Shown: positions 1 through 8,551, counted from the first letter of the stretch. The stretch: DNA of 20,612 nucleotides from Lachnospiraceae bacterium (GCA_004557975.1 SFEV01000047.1:1-20612), one strand, 5' to 3'. The notes: generated by a model from the letters alone, not told the origin. Translations and numbers: made by a program.

Positions 1-655
1 CAAAAGAATCCGGATAAATATCAGATATGCGGTTTTCATCAACCCTCATAAGCAGATAACCGATCAGTGCACTGCTTTCCTTGCTTCTGACCGCCCTGAA
101 CAGAATGATACTGTTATTTTCGTTGATCGAGAACAGAATCTGCCCGCTCTGTGCCGCTTCTGTCATAGAATCCAGTTCCTCCTCTGATGGCTTGAAACGG
201 TAAGTATAGGGACCGTACAGATTCACCTTCTGCCTGGCAGGAAGATACAGGGTGATTTCCGTGACAATGTCATTGAACACATACTTATTGCTCATCTGAC
301 GGATCACCTCTTTCGTGATCTGATACAACTTAATCGAATCATAAGTTCCATAGTTCATGAGAATGTTCTGTACCAGCTCCGAATTTGAAATCTCCACACT
401 GTCTGAAATAACCTTGCGCATCTTCTCACTGATATAAGACGATGTCTGATTGTTCACGGAAGCAATTGTTTTATTGATATTCTTGTACAGCGTGACACTG
501 GACTCCCAATACATTACAAGGCTGATCAGAAGAATCGGAAAAAAAGAAGCCACAAAAAATAAAAGCGCCATACGTCCTGCAATTTTCCATCTTCTGAACA
601 TTCCAATCAGCTTGTAGGCCATCTGTCGTATCCCCTGCATTACCAGTTTCCTCAT
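1..655 (-). CDS. YesM-like sensor histidine kinase, N-terminal part (cut by left window edge)
   Basis: The reading frame stays open from the ATG at 655 to the window edge, giving 218 residues without a stop. A basic cytoplasmic stretch (residues 1-25) is followed by one hydrophobic membrane helix (about 26-49, MALLFFVASFFPILLISLV). About 170 residues of mixed alpha/beta, presumably extracellular, follow; this fits the Cache-type sensor domain of YesM-class kinases. The HAMP, His_kinase (LytS/YesM-type) and HATPase domains expected next would lie beyond the left edge and are not seen. The start is supported by an AAGGGGG ribosome binding site 8 nt upstream. In Clostridia such kinases normally pair with an AraC-type response regulator (YesN) and control sugar uptake or polysaccharide genes. 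That partner is not visible here. The family call rests on architecture and residue style, so a different Cache kinase remains possible. Confidence 0.8.
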   Translation of the reverse strand, partial: MRKLVMQGIRQMAYKLIGMFRRWKIAGRMALLFFVASFFPILLISLVMYWESSVTLYKNINKTIASVNNQTSSYISEKMRKVISDSVEISNSELVQNILMNYGTYDSIKLYQITKEVIRQMSNKYVFNDIVTEITLYLPARQKVNLYGPYTYRFKPSEEELDSMTEAAQSGQILFSINENNSIILFRAVRSKESSALIGYLLMRVDENRISDIYPDSF

Positions 656-676
656 TCGTATTTCCCCCTTTTCCCC

Positions 677-706
677 ATTTTATGTCTGCGAACCAGTAAT
701 TGTCCA
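677..706 (-). promoter_or_regulatory. Candidate sigma-A promoter for the YesM-like kinase
   Basis: Read on the minus strand, TGGACA (706-701) and TAAAAT (682-677) are separated by 18 nt. Transcription would start near 670, leaving a leader of about 15 nt that holds the AAGGGGG ribosome binding site. It faces away from the tRNA-Ser promoter. Spacing is acceptable and the boxes are near consensus, but nothing confirms its use. Confidence 0.45.
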
Positions 707-755
707 CAGGAATTTCCAATTCACTGCAATCCTTCCTTTGTTCCGCAGAAAACTG

Positions 756-784
756 TTGACGGAATCGCCGGTCTATTTTATAAT
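756..784 (+). promoter_or_regulatory. Sigma-A promoter of tRNA-Ser
   Basis: TTGACG (756-761) and a perfect TATAAT (779-784) are separated by exactly 17 nt. The predicted start is near 790-791, the first base of the leader hairpin and about 45 nt upstream of the mature tRNA. This is among the best-looking promoters in the window, as expected for a stable RNA gene. Confidence 0.85.
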
Positions 785-790
785 ACATAA

Positions 791-824
791 ATGGAATCCG
801 GCTACATCAGCAGCCGGATTCCAT
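791..824 (+). repeat. 13-bp perfect inverted repeat in the tRNA-Ser leader
   Basis: ATGGAATCCGGCT (791-803) is exactly complementary to AGCCGGATTCCAT (812-824), with an 8-nt loop. It begins at the predicted transcription start of the tRNA and ends 10 nt before the mature 5' end. No T-run follows on the plus strand, so it is not a normal intrinsic terminator. It probably folds in the precursor leader. It could also be a DNA-level operator or a processing signal. Confidence 0.75.
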
Positions 825-834
825 ATCCCTGTAT

Positions 835-922
835 GGAGACGTATCGAAGTGGCCATAACGAGCTTGACTCGAAATCAAGTTGTCGGGCAACCGGCACGTG
901 GGTTCGAATCCCACCGTCTCCG
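835..922 (+). tRNA. tRNA-Ser, anticodon CGA
   Basis: GGAGACG (835-841) pairs with CGTCTCC (915-921) as the 7-bp acceptor stem, and G922 is the discriminator base. The anticodon arm is CTTGA-CTCGAAA-TCAAG, giving anticodon CGA, which reads UCG serine codons. A long variable arm (about 880-897, TTGTCGGGCAACCGGCAC) marks it as a class II tRNA. The T arm contains the standard GGTTCGAATCC. The 3' CCA is not encoded and must be added after transcription. It is a single gene with its own promoter and terminator. Confidence 0.95.
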
Positions 923-927
923 TTTAC

Positions 928-971
928 AAAAACCGCGTATCTACTGGAAATGCCGTATTTACGCGGTTTTT
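928..971. terminator. Bidirectional intrinsic terminator between tRNA-Ser and the c-di-GMP gene
   Basis: CCGCGTA (933-939) pairs with TACGCGG (960-966). The stem is flanked by five A residues on the left and five T residues on the right, so a GC-rich stem followed by a U-run forms in either direction. It lies 6 nt beyond the tRNA on the plus strand and 6 nt beyond the stop codon of the convergent gene ending at 978. Confidence 0.85.
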
Positions 972-977
972 CGTTAT

Positions 978-3587
978 TTATGTGGATTCCTCCATCTGTT
1001 TCTCCCACAGACAACAGCCACCTTTGTCTTTCTGCTTTACCCGATACAGCGCAGTATCTGCCCTCTCGATCAGCTTCACGGAAGGCTTCTCGTCCGGTCC
1101 GCACAGGGCAATACCACAGGAACAGGTCGCATGAACCCCGTCCGGCTTCCGCCAGTCGTCAAATCCGAGACAAATTTCTCTTCCTTTTTTCAGAATCGTT
1201 TCCACGGAATCAATATGTCGGAGAATCACCACGAATTCATCTCCGCCATACCTGCACAGGATATCCCCATCCCGGGTACGGCGCTGAAGCAGCTCACCAA
1301 AGAATCTGAGCATCTCATCACCCATCCCATGGCCATGATTATCATTGATTTTCTTCAGATCGTCCACATCAAAGAGATATACAGCCAGAGGCAGATCTTC
1401 CTGCCGCAATGAGTCAATGGCGGCGTGGAATCCCCGCCGGTTCAGCAGGCCGGTCAGATAGTCACGGTACGCTTCATCCTGCAAAACGCGCTCCCGTTCC
1501 TGATGCATTGTCATACTCAGAAGATGCGCAATCCTCTTGCGAAGTCCACGCTGTGTATGCGGTTTGCAGATGAAATCGTCAGCGTCCAGATCCAGCGCCT
1601 GTTTTTCCAGTTCTTCACTCTGAGGCATTGTGGCCAGAATGGGAATTCGCCACAATGTCGGATCCTGCCGAAGCTCCTTCAGGAGCAAAGCAGCTCCCTG
1701 ATCCGGCAGCGTCATGCTCAGCATCACGGCAAAAGTAATGTCATGTCCATGGATGGCGACACAGTCAAGAGCGCCCTGCGCATCAGAGGCTTCCAGAATC
1801 TGATACTGACCGTCAAAAATCTGATGAATCATTCTCCGATATGCCGCATCCTCATCCACCACCAGCAGGCTCTGCACAGCATCTGACGTCTGCGCTGTCT
1901 TCTGAGCAGAAGCTCTGTGTTCTATAATCTGCGTTTTCAATAAATCTTCGTATTCTCTGCTTGGCATGGGCCTGGCGAAAAAATATCCCTGCACATAATC
2001 GCATCCGATCTCGCGCAGTCGCTCCAGCTGCTCCCGGGTCTCCACACCCTCGGCCACCACGCTCAGGTTCATCCAGCGGGCCAGTCCCACAATAAAGCGC
2101 AGGATGCCCTGTTCCATGGGCTTGGCTGTCTCAGTCTGAATAAACTTCATATCCAGCTTCAGAATATCCATCTTCATCTGATTGAGCATATTCAGCGAAG
2201 AATACCCGCTGCCAAAATCATCCATTTCAATGATGAAGCCAAGCCTGCGCAGCCGCTCCACAGTGCTGATGATCTGGGAGGGATTTTCCGTATAGGCGCT
2301 TTCTGTAATTTCCAGATGCAGATCCCCCGGATCCACCCCGTACTTTTGTACAAGTCCCAGAAGAGTATCCGGCAGGTCAGACTGATAGACATCCGCCCGG
2401 GACACATTGACAGATACCGGCAGAGTAGCGTATCCTTTCTCACGCCAGTCCCGCAGCAGAACACACACCTGCTCCCAGACATACTGATCCAGGAGAGTAA
2501 TAAATCCATTTTTCTCAAACAGCGGAATAAATTCCCCTGGAGATATGATGCCCCACTCCGGATGGATCCAGCGTACCAGAGCCTCTGCTCCGGCCAGTCC
2601 ATCATCATTCAGACTGTATTTGGGCTGAAGATAGATGGTAAACTGCCCCTCAGTAAGAGCTGACTCCATAGAATCCGTGATCACCTGCTCCCGCAGCAGC
2701 TGATCGCGAAGCGTATCGTTGTAGACAGCAAAAAACTTATTGTACTGCCCCTTGATGCGGTCTGCCGCCAGCAGTGCCCGGTCACACATATGTTCTACAG
2801 GGACTGTACGATCAACGATCTCGTATATTCCAAATTTAACCATCACACTGCCGGTAAAACCGGAAAACTCGTTGATCCTGCTGACATGACCTGCAAAGGT
2901 CTCCTCCCCCCAGGTCGATCTGCGCTGACACAGAGCCATAAAGCGATCCGCGGATATACGACCGCAGATCCCCTGTTCTCCAATTTGCTCCATCCCGTAT
3001 TTTGCCATGGCGCACAGCAGGCGATCCCCGGCGGACATACCGAAAAGATCATTGAACAGTTTGAAGTTTTCAATGTCAGAACAAAGGATGACATACTCCT
3101 TCTCCGGATTCTGGTTCAGTATCTCCCGTGCCTTCTGATAAAAGAATTCCTTGCTGTAAAGTCCTGTCAGCCGGTCATACTTGAACTGATTGACGAGAGC
3201 AGCCGTTTCCCGCAAGTTTATGATACTGGCCACCCTGTGCAGTATCACCTGCGGACGGTAAGGTTTCGGCACAAAATCCGTGGCACCGTGAGTCAGGGCA
3301 GCCACTTCATCCTCCACACTGTCGCTCTGAGTCATGACAATGACAGGAATCAGAGCCAGATCAGCGTCCTTTTTTATCGTGTCCAAAAAGGTAAATCCGT
3401 CCATCACAGGCATCATCACATCCAGAAGGATGAGTGCGATGCCATCTTTGCACTGCTTCAGAATCTCCAGCGCTTCCTGCCCATTTTCAGCCTCCAGTAC
3501 TGTATACTGATCCGAAAGAATCTCTGTAAGCATCTCACGATTGAGATTGTTATCTTCTACAACTAATATCTGTTTTTGTGGCAGCAT
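978..3587 (-). CDS. REC-GGDEF-EAL-REC-GGDEF cyclic-di-GMP turnover protein
   Basis: A soluble 869-residue response regulator with five domains. The first receiver (about 6-125) has ILVVED, phospho-acceptor D56 in LLDVMMP and K108. GGDEF-1 (about 135-285) is degenerate, with SADRF (212-216) at the signature. The EAL domain (about 305-550) keeps E335-A336-L337, ITES, DDFGSGYSS (456-464) and QGYFFARP, so c-di-GMP hydrolysis is plausible. A second receiver (about 572-690) has Ser624 at the acceptor position and is probably a pseudo-receiver. GGDEF-2 (about 705-855) has intact YGGDEF (781-785) and an RxxD inhibition site (R772-D775) five residues before it, so it should be a feedback-inhibited diguanylate cyclase. 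The start was set at the ATG at 3587 because AGAGGG lies 9 nt before it and receivers normally begin there. A longer frame from the ATG at 3674 overlaps the kinase stop by 4 bp and remains possible. It is the last gene of the HPt-kinase operon. Confidence 0.92.
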   Translation of the reverse strand: MLPQKQILVVEDNNLNREMLTEILSDQYTVLEAENGQEALEILKQCKDGIALILLDVMMPVMDGFTFLDTIKKDADLALIPVIVMTQSDSVEDEVAALTHGATDFVPKPYRPQVILHRVASIINLRETAALVNQFKYDRLTGLYSKEFFYQKAREILNQNPEKEYVILCSDIENFKLFNDLFGMSAGDRLLCAMAKYGMEQIGEQGICGRISADRFMALCQRRSTWGEETFAGHVSRINEFSGFTGSVMVKFGIYEIVDRTVPVEHMCDRALLAADRIKGQYNKFFAVYNDTLRDQLLREQVITDSMESALTEGQFTIYLQPKYSLNDDGLAGAEALVRWIHPEWGIISPGEFIPLFEKNGFITLLDQYVWEQVCVLLRDWREKGYATLPVSVNVSRADVYQSDLPDTLLGLVQKYGVDPGDLHLEITESAYTENPSQIISTVERLRRLGFIIEMDDFGSGYSSLNMLNQMKMDILKLDMKFIQTETAKPMEQGILRFIVGLARWMNLSVVAEGVETREQLERLREIGCDYVQGYFFARPMPSREYEDLLKTQIIEHRASAQKTAQTSDAVQSLLVVDEDAAYRRMIHQIFDGQYQILEASDAQGALDCVAIHGHDITFAVMLSMTLPDQGAALLLKELRQDPTLWRIPILATMPQSEELEKQALDLDADDFICKPHTQRGLRKRIAHLLSMTMHQERERVLQDEAYRDYLTGLLNRRGFHAAIDSLRQEDLPLAVYLFDVDDLKKINDNHGHGMGDEMLRFFGELLQRRTRDGDILCRYGGDEFVVILRHIDSVETILKKGREICLGFDDWRKPDGVHATCSCGIALCGPDEKPSVKLIERADTALYRVKQKDKGGCCLWEKQMEEST

Positions 3588-3670
3588 ATATTGCATCCCT
3601 CTTCCATCTCTGTTTCTCGATTCGGCATCAATACCATCCCGGCCGCAGACGGGACACAGGCATGACTCCG

Positions 3671-5818
3671 TCATCTCGGATAAAGCGTGTCGTTCATGGC
3701 GGACCGCAGCGCATCCACATTCAGAGGCTTCGTCACAAAACCGTCCATTCCCACTTCAAAGGCTTTTTTGCGATCTTCGTCAAAGGCATTTGCGGTCATC
3801 GCAATAATAGGTATCTCTGCAAGTTTGCCATCCTCCAGGCGCCGGATTCTCTGCGTTGCCTCGTAGCCATCCATCACCGGCATCTGAATATCCATCAGAA
3901 CCAGATCATAATATCCCGGCTGGCTGCCGGCCACCTTCTTTACAGCCACAGCGCCATCTTCAGCGACATCCACCGCAAGACCCATTCCCTCCAGTACCTC
4001 ACATGCAATTTCCCGGTTAAGTTCGTTATCCTCCACCAAAAGCAGACGCCTGGCAGTAAAATCCACAGCTTCCGTCTCGTTCCCGCCTCTGTTTTCACAG
4101 GATTCCCGGGAGACAGTTTCAAACGAAAAGCAGAGTACAAACTCCGTTCCCCTTCCGGGTGCACTTTTCACGCGAATGGTACCGCCCATCATATCCACCA
4201 GATTTTTGACAATGCACAGACCCAATCCGGTTCCCTCAATGCCCGTGACCGTGGAGGATCGCTCCCGCTCAAAGGCATCAAATACGTGGGACAGAAATTC
4301 CTCACTCATACCTATGCCGCTGTCCCGGACAGTCAGCTGATATGCCGCAGTTCCATTTCTCTTTTCACCAGTCTGTTCAAAGCGCAGCAGGACGCAGCCG
4401 CCTGCCGGCGTAAATTTCTGAGCATTACTGAGCAGATTAATAAAAATCTGATGCATACGCAGGTCATCGCACAGAACCACTCTGTCCCGAATCTCGATTT
4501 CCACTGAAAAATGCAGACCTGCCTCTTTCATGCTTTCACCAAACATATCCTGTGCACTGCGCACACTTTCCTGAAGATCGTGGGGCGCCAGTTCCAGCAT
4601 GGACTTTCCGCTCTCAATGCGTGCAAGGTCCAGAACATCATTAATAATCTTCAGTAATACATCACCTGACCGCCGGATCTTGCCAACGTAATTTTTTACA
4701 GCCTGGGGATTGTCGGCGTACTGATCTGCCAGATTTGCAAAACCGATAATCGCATTCATAGGTGTGCGAATATCGTGAGACATATTAAAGAGAAAAGTGC
4801 TCTTGGCCCTGTTAGCCTTCTCCGCCGCTTCCATGGCACTTTTCAGTACATTCTGCCGTTTTGTCTCCCGACGGTTGACAGCCAGCATAAGGACAATATA
4901 CAACAGAAACAGGACAATCAGGGAAATCTCCAGGATCACGCCTGCATCCATTGCCTCCTGATACATCTTCCCTGTGACCTTGCTGGGAAAGGTCTGAACC
5001 AGAAACCAGTCTGCATTCTCCAGTTTTATAATGTATCCGTTGCCATCTCCGAACTCAGTGTGATAGGAAAAGCCGGCGCTCTCTCCCGTTTCAAAGGCGT
5101 GCAGGACAGAGCCTGCACTCTCCGCGCTCATATCCGCCTCTTTCGTCAGATAATCTTTCAGATTTTCCAGCTCGCTGAAATCGCCGCTGTCCCCTTCGTT
5201 CTCCGCAATGATCGTTCCATCCGGCATACACAGAAAAGCTTCAGCATCCACACCGAAAAAAGAGGACTCCAGCAGCTCCTTCATGCGCTCCTCCGCCAGA
5301 AAAACACCGCGCAAAACACCGATAATCTCTCCTTCATACCTGAGAGGTGCATAAAAATTCACCAGAGTCTCACTGGTAATCCTGGATCTCCTGGTAACAG
5401 ATATTCCCTGATTTCCGGCCATACCTTCTATAAAGTATTCCCTGTCCCTGGCATCGTTGCTTCTGCCGTCAGAGGCTATATTTTTCCCTTCGGCATCCGC
5501 AAAACGGACATAATTGAAGGAGGTGTGCTCCTCCAGCTCCTGAAGCTGAACGGGTGTCACCTCCGGGAATTCCAGTATAGTGCCAAACCAGTAGGCCATC
5601 CTCTCAATATGATCCAGCGCATCAGTCAGTACCTTATCCAGCTGTCTTGCCGTCTTGACTGCGCTGTCCTGAACGTAATTCTCATTCTGCCGCAGGATGC
5701 GTGCATGATTCATTCTGGAGAAAGAGGAAAACAGGAGAAGCATGATCAAAAGAGCGACGCACCACAGAAGAAACCGCAGCACTCTATTCTTTTGCGTATG
5801 AACCTTTTCATTCCTCAT
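3671..5818 (-). CDS. Membrane hybrid sensor histidine kinase (Cache-HisKA-HATPase-REC)
   Basis: A 715-residue protein. Membrane helix 1 is at about 15-32, an extracytoplasmic double-Cache-like sensor region at about 40-290 (contains SDGRSNDARDREYFIEG and ITSETLVNFYAPLR, typical of dCache_1) and membrane helix 2 at about 293-314. The HisKA dimerisation domain has the phosphorylated histidine H348 in SHDIRTPMN. HATPase_c follows with the N box NLLSNAQKF (461-469), DSGIG (499-503) and EGTGLGL (528-534). The C-terminal receiver (about 590-710) has LLLVEDNELNRE, phospho-acceptor D643 in LMDIQMP and K697. It probably senses a small extracellular ligand. Because the last domain is a receiver, it needs an HPt protein to pass phosphate on, and one is encoded 73 bp upstream. 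The stop at 3671 is at or close to the start of the downstream c-di-GMP gene. All catalytic motifs appear intact. Confidence 0.95.
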   Translation of the reverse strand: MRNEKVHTQKNRVLRFLLWCVALLIMLLLFSSFSRMNHARILRQNENYVQDSAVKTARQLDKVLTDALDHIERMAYWFGTILEFPEVTPVQLQELEEHTSFNYVRFADAEGKNIASDGRSNDARDREYFIEGMAGNQGISVTRRSRITSETLVNFYAPLRYEGEIIGVLRGVFLAEERMKELLESSFFGVDAEAFLCMPDGTIIAENEGDSGDFSELENLKDYLTKEADMSAESAGSVLHAFETGESAGFSYHTEFGDGNGYIIKLENADWFLVQTFPSKVTGKMYQEAMDAGVILEISLIVLFLLYIVLMLAVNRRETKRQNVLKSAMEAAEKANRAKSTFLFNMSHDIRTPMNAIIGFANLADQYADNPQAVKNYVGKIRRSGDVLLKIINDVLDLARIESGKSMLELAPHDLQESVRSAQDMFGESMKEAGLHFSVEIEIRDRVVLCDDLRMHQIFINLLSNAQKFTPAGGCVLLRFEQTGEKRNGTAAYQLTVRDSGIGMSEEFLSHVFDAFERERSSTVTGIEGTGLGLCIVKNLVDMMGGTIRVKSAPGRGTEFVLCFSFETVSRESCENRGGNETEAVDFTARRLLLVEDNELNREIACEVLEGMGLAVDVAEDGAVAVKKVAGSQPGYYDLVLMDIQMPVMDGYEATQRIRRLEDGKLAEIPIIAMTANAFDEDRKKAFEVGMDGFVTKPLNVDALRSAMNDTLYPR

Positions 5819-5862
5819 TATTCAGTGACCTTTCTCTTCGCGGTCTCTCAGCAGTATACCGT

Positions 5863-5889
5863 GTATTTCATCTCCCGCTGTCGAAATAC
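5863..5889 (-). repeat. 7-bp inverted repeat in the HPt-kinase gap
   Basis: GTATTTC (5863-5869) and GAAATAC (5883-5889) form a 7-bp stem with a 13-nt loop within the 73-bp gap between the HPt stop and the kinase start. There is no T-run, so a terminator is unlikely. It may be a processing or stability element that adjusts kinase level relative to HPt. Confidence 0.4.
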
Positions 5890-5891
5890 GC

Positions 5892-6260
5892 TCATGCCTT
5901 ACCCATATATTTACAGATGGCAGCTGCTGTTGTCTGGTAGTCGCGGCAGACATCCTCCAGCAGAGTGAAAGCAGTATCGGGAATCGTGTCCCGCTCCTGC
6001 CGCAGTTCTTCTGTCAGCTGTCCTGCAGAAACCAGCAGGCGGCTGAATCCCAAATTGGCACACACACCCTTCAGAGTGTGAGCTGCGCGAAAAGCATTCT
6101 CCCGGTTTCCCGCTTTCATTTCCTCACACAGGCATTCAAAGCTTCTGTCCTCCAGAAATTTACCGAGAAATTTTTCGATCAGTCTGAGACTGGGAAGCCG
6201 CGAACTCACCTCAACATAATTCCCACCCATTTCCTGATAGCACTCTTCAATAGTCATCAT
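5892..6260 (-). CDS. Free-standing HPt phosphotransfer protein
   Basis: A 122-residue all-helical protein with the Hpt signature AAHTLKGVCANLGF. H61 is the expected phosphorylated histidine, and K64 and G65 are the usual companions. A second helix ends in QLTEELRQE, as in four-helix HPt bundles. It probably relays phosphate between D643 of the downstream hybrid kinase and D56 of the receiver in the c-di-GMP protein. The start at 6260 has GGGAGG 4-5 nt upstream; a second ATG follows immediately (6257). It is the first gene of the operon. The IS21 insertion lies 30 bp upstream of its start codon, leaving the ribosome binding site intact but cutting off the natural upstream region. Confidence 0.93.
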   Translation of the reverse strand: MMTIEECYQEMGGNYVEVSSRLPSLRLIEKFLGKFLEDRSFECLCEEMKAGNRENAFRAAHTLKGVCANLGFSRLLVSAGQLTEELRQERDTIPDTAFTLLEDVCRDYQTTAAAICKYMGKA

Positions 6261-6286
6261 AATTCCTCCCGTCTATCCTTTCTGCC

Positions 6287-6290
6287 GCAC
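6287..6290. repeat. Left target-site duplication (GCAC) of the IS21 element
   Basis: GCAC lies directly before the left end (TGTTAG) and is repeated at 8627-8630 directly after the right end (CTAACA). A 4-bp duplication is in the normal range for IS21-family transposition and shows the element arrived by transposition. Confidence 0.85.
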
Positions 6291-6365
6291 TGTTAGGGTC
6301 GGGCGGAATCGACCACACAGAGTCGCTTAGTATTAACCATTTTTAGTCGGATAGATAAAGCCATT
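6291..6365 (+). repeat. Left terminal repeat array of IS21 element
   Basis: After TGTTAGG come three related 20-mers starting at 6298, 6322 and 6346 (for example GTCGGATAGATAAAGCCATT), each beginning GTCG and ending in or near CCA(T), at a 24-bp period. They mirror the right-end array and probably bind IstA. Confidence 0.85.
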
Positions 6366-6389
6366 GTATTTTCCTTTTCGTGTTCTAAA

Positions 6390-7736
6390 ATGATGTATGC
6401 CAATGCATCAGTAGAAATCACAATGGGAGAAAAACACAATGACTTAACTGAAATAATAGCACATGCCATCGATGAAATGAAGAGGGAAAAGGGAGAAAAA
6501 TTCAATCCTGATAAAGTTAACCTTGCGGAGTTAGAACGTAGGACAGGGATTTCACGAGCCAAACTGCGAAGAATTAAAAAATCTGGCTTTATTGACCTTC
6601 CACATGCACTCACCGGCCGGAAAGCTGAACACACTCTTCTGACAGGGTTCTCAGGTATTATTGATGAACTACTCCGAAAAGGAATTACAAACTCTGCTGT
6701 CTGTTATGACAGATTAAAAGAGAATGGTTTCCAGGGTGGCTTAACCATCGTTAAAGAGTATATTTCCAACCATAAGGAACTTGTCCCACCTAAAAGGCAG
6801 CTTGTAGCCTCTCAAGGCAGCCGTGGTCAGCGCTACCATACTGCACCAGGAGAATCATACCAGATGGACTGGGGATTCGTAGAAGTGGAGAATGCCTCCG
6901 GTAGCACTTATAAAGTTGCCTGTTTTGCCATGATCTGCCATTGCTGCGGACAGCGATATATTGAGTTTTTCCCAAATGCTAAACAGGAGAACCTGTTTAT
7001 TGGAATGATCCATGCATTTTTATATATGGGAATCCCTGAGCATGTCCTGACAGATAACATGAAAAGCGTTGTAATCCAACGTGATGAACAGGGATATCCG
7101 ATCTGGCAGAAAGATTATGAACTGTTTATGGGGAATCTTGGCTTTGAAACAAAACTTTGCAAGCCAAGACACCCATTTACAAAGGGCTCGGTCGAACGTC
7201 TGGTACGGTTCGTAAAAGATAATTTCCTGCCGGGACGTGTCTTCAGCGAAATCACGGATCTAAATTATGAAGCAATCCGTTGGTGCAATACTCAGAACAG
7301 TATTTATCACCGCGCAGTAGACTGCATTCCTAATGATAAACATACAATGTTTTGTATGAAAAACGCCTCTGTACTTGAGGAGTCGATTGAATTATCGTAT
7401 TATCTGTGTCCGGAACGTAAGATTTCCTTTGATGGTTTCGTTCACTATGAAGGACGCCGCTTTGGAGTTCCTTACTGGTACACAGAAAAGACCTGCCGTG
7501 TAAAAAGAGATGGATACATACTCTACATATACGACTCAAAAATGACAAAAGTGCTCACATCACATGATATTACATGGAGTCGTCGGGACAGCTTCTGCAA
7601 AGACCAGTATGTTACAGAACAACCGGAAGAAAGGCCTACTGCACCGGTAAAGATACATATCCAACAGCTCAATCCGCCTCCGTATGATTCCGGTTTTAGT
7701 AAATTTAACTTTGAGGAGGGACTGTGGGATGAATAA
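6390..7736 (+). CDS. istA: IS21-family transposase IstA
   Basis: A 448-residue DDE transposase that cuts and joins the IS ends together with the ATPase IstB. An N-terminal DNA-binding region (about 18-75, including LAELERRTGISRAKLRRIKKSG) precedes the rve/integrase core with D160 (QMDWG), D222 (LTDNMK) and E269 (KGSVERLV). The C-terminal beta-rich region (about 360-420) contains YEGRRFGVP, as in other IstA proteins. The start is uncertain: ATG at 6390, 6393 or 6423 are all possible and none has a clear ribosome binding site, which is common for transposases. The frame is intact and its 3' end overlaps istB by 8 bp. Confidence 0.95.
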   Translation: MMYANASVEITMGEKHNDLTEIIAHAIDEMKREKGEKFNPDKVNLAELERRTGISRAKLRRIKKSGFIDLPHALTGRKAEHTLLTGFSGIIDELLRKGITNSAVCYDRLKENGFQGGLTIVKEYISNHKELVPPKRQLVASQGSRGQRYHTAPGESYQMDWGFVEVENASGSTYKVACFAMICHCCGQRYIEFFPNAKQENLFIGMIHAFLYMGIPEHVLTDNMKSVVIQRDEQGYPIWQKDYELFMGNLGFETKLCKPRHPFTKGSVERLVRFVKDNFLPGRVFSEITDLNYEAIRWCNTQNSIYHRAVDCIPNDKHTMFCMKNASVLEESIELSYYLCPERKISFDGFVHYEGRRFGVPYWYTEKTCRVKRDGYILYIYDSKMTKVLTSHDITWSRRDSFCKDQYVTEQPEERPTAPVKIHIQQLNPPPYDSGFSKFNFEEGLWDE

Positions 7737-8532
7737 ATCGTTTTTTGAACAGATCCAGGATGCTGCTGATTATTTAAATCTTGATCTGAATGCACAGGAA
7801 ATGGCACAGCTCGCAGTCGACCATGAATATAGTGAAGAAAATATACGGATAGTTTCTGAAATGTTTACTTATCTGCAGCAAAAGAAGAAAGAAAACATTG
7901 TTTCAACATTGCTCCGATTGAGCCGCCTTCCATTAAAAGAGCCAAAAACTTTTGAAAATTTTGATTTCGGTCAGCTTCATGGAAAACAAACAGATGCCCT
8001 GCGCAATCTGCCATCCCTTTCGACTCTCTACGCACATAAAAATCTTGCGTTCATTGGCCCGCAGGGAGTTGGAAAAACACATCTTGCGATGGCATATGGG
8101 CGCAAATGCTGCCAGAATGGTCTGAAAGCGTATTTCTTAAAAGCAACTGAATTAAACCAACGCTTGACCGATGCCCGGAAGTATGGCCGGGAAAGTAGTA
8201 CCATAAATGGCCTGGTAAAACCATCTTGTCTGATCATTGATGAGATAGGCAGATGCGTTTTTGACAAAGAAAACACCCGAATGTTTTTTGATGTCATTGA
8301 CCGAAGATACAATAAGGAAGGGCCAAACACTATGATATTTACAAGCAATAAAGGACCGGATAAATGGGGAGAATTCTTCAACGAAGATTCCTCCCTGTTA
8401 TGTGCCCTTGACCGTATATTTGACGATGCCACAGTATTCATGATTAAAGGAAACAGTTACCGTGGAAAAAACTGCGAAACGATAGCATTATCAGCCGGTG
8501 CTCCATCAGCACTACCTAAAGTACAACATTAA
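7729..8532 (+). CDS. istB: IS21-family helper ATPase IstB
   Basis: A 267-residue AAA+ protein of the IstB/DnaC type that regulates target capture by IstA. Walker A is GPQGVGKTH (110-118), Walker B is LIIDEIG (168-174), the sensor-1 region is FTSN (204-207) and an arginine-finger-like stretch is ALDRIFDDA (226-234). The ATG at 7729 sits inside the istA stop region (GGATGAATAA) and has GAGGAGGG 8 nt upstream, so it is translationally coupled to istA. A longer frame from 7684 is less likely. All motifs appear intact. Confidence 0.95.
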   Translation: MNKSFFEQIQDAADYLNLDLNAQEMAQLAVDHEYSEENIRIVSEMFTYLQQKKKENIVSTLLRLSRLPLKEPKTFENFDFGQLHGKQTDALRNLPSLSTLYAHKNLAFIGPQGVGKTHLAMAYGRKCCQNGLKAYFLKATELNQRLTDARKYGRESSTINGLVKPSCLIIDEIGRCVFDKENTRMFFDVIDRRYNKEGPNTMIFTSNKGPDKWGEFFNEDSSLLCALDRIFDDATVFMIKGNSYRGKNCETIALSAGAPSALPKVQH

Positions 8533-8551
8533 AGAAAGGAAAAACTGATGC

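Noticed and set aside
471..788. 105-residue minus-strand ORF overlapping the YesM-like kinase start
   Set aside because: Its second half lies inside the kinase coding region in another frame, there is no family resemblance, and the promoter of the kinase lies within it.
791..1412. Several plus-strand ORFs across the tRNA and the end of the c-di-GMP gene
   Set aside because: They read through the tRNA, its terminator and the antisense of the GGDEF domain; no ribosome binding sites and no recognisable product.
3541..4507. Long plus-strand ORFs opposite the hybrid kinase
   Set aside because: They are antisense shadows of REC and HATPase coding sequence, with no plausible start or homology.
4775..5968. 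397-residue plus-strand ORF
   Set aside because: Antisense to the kinase sensor region and crossing the HPt-kinase gap; the composition is that of a shadow frame.
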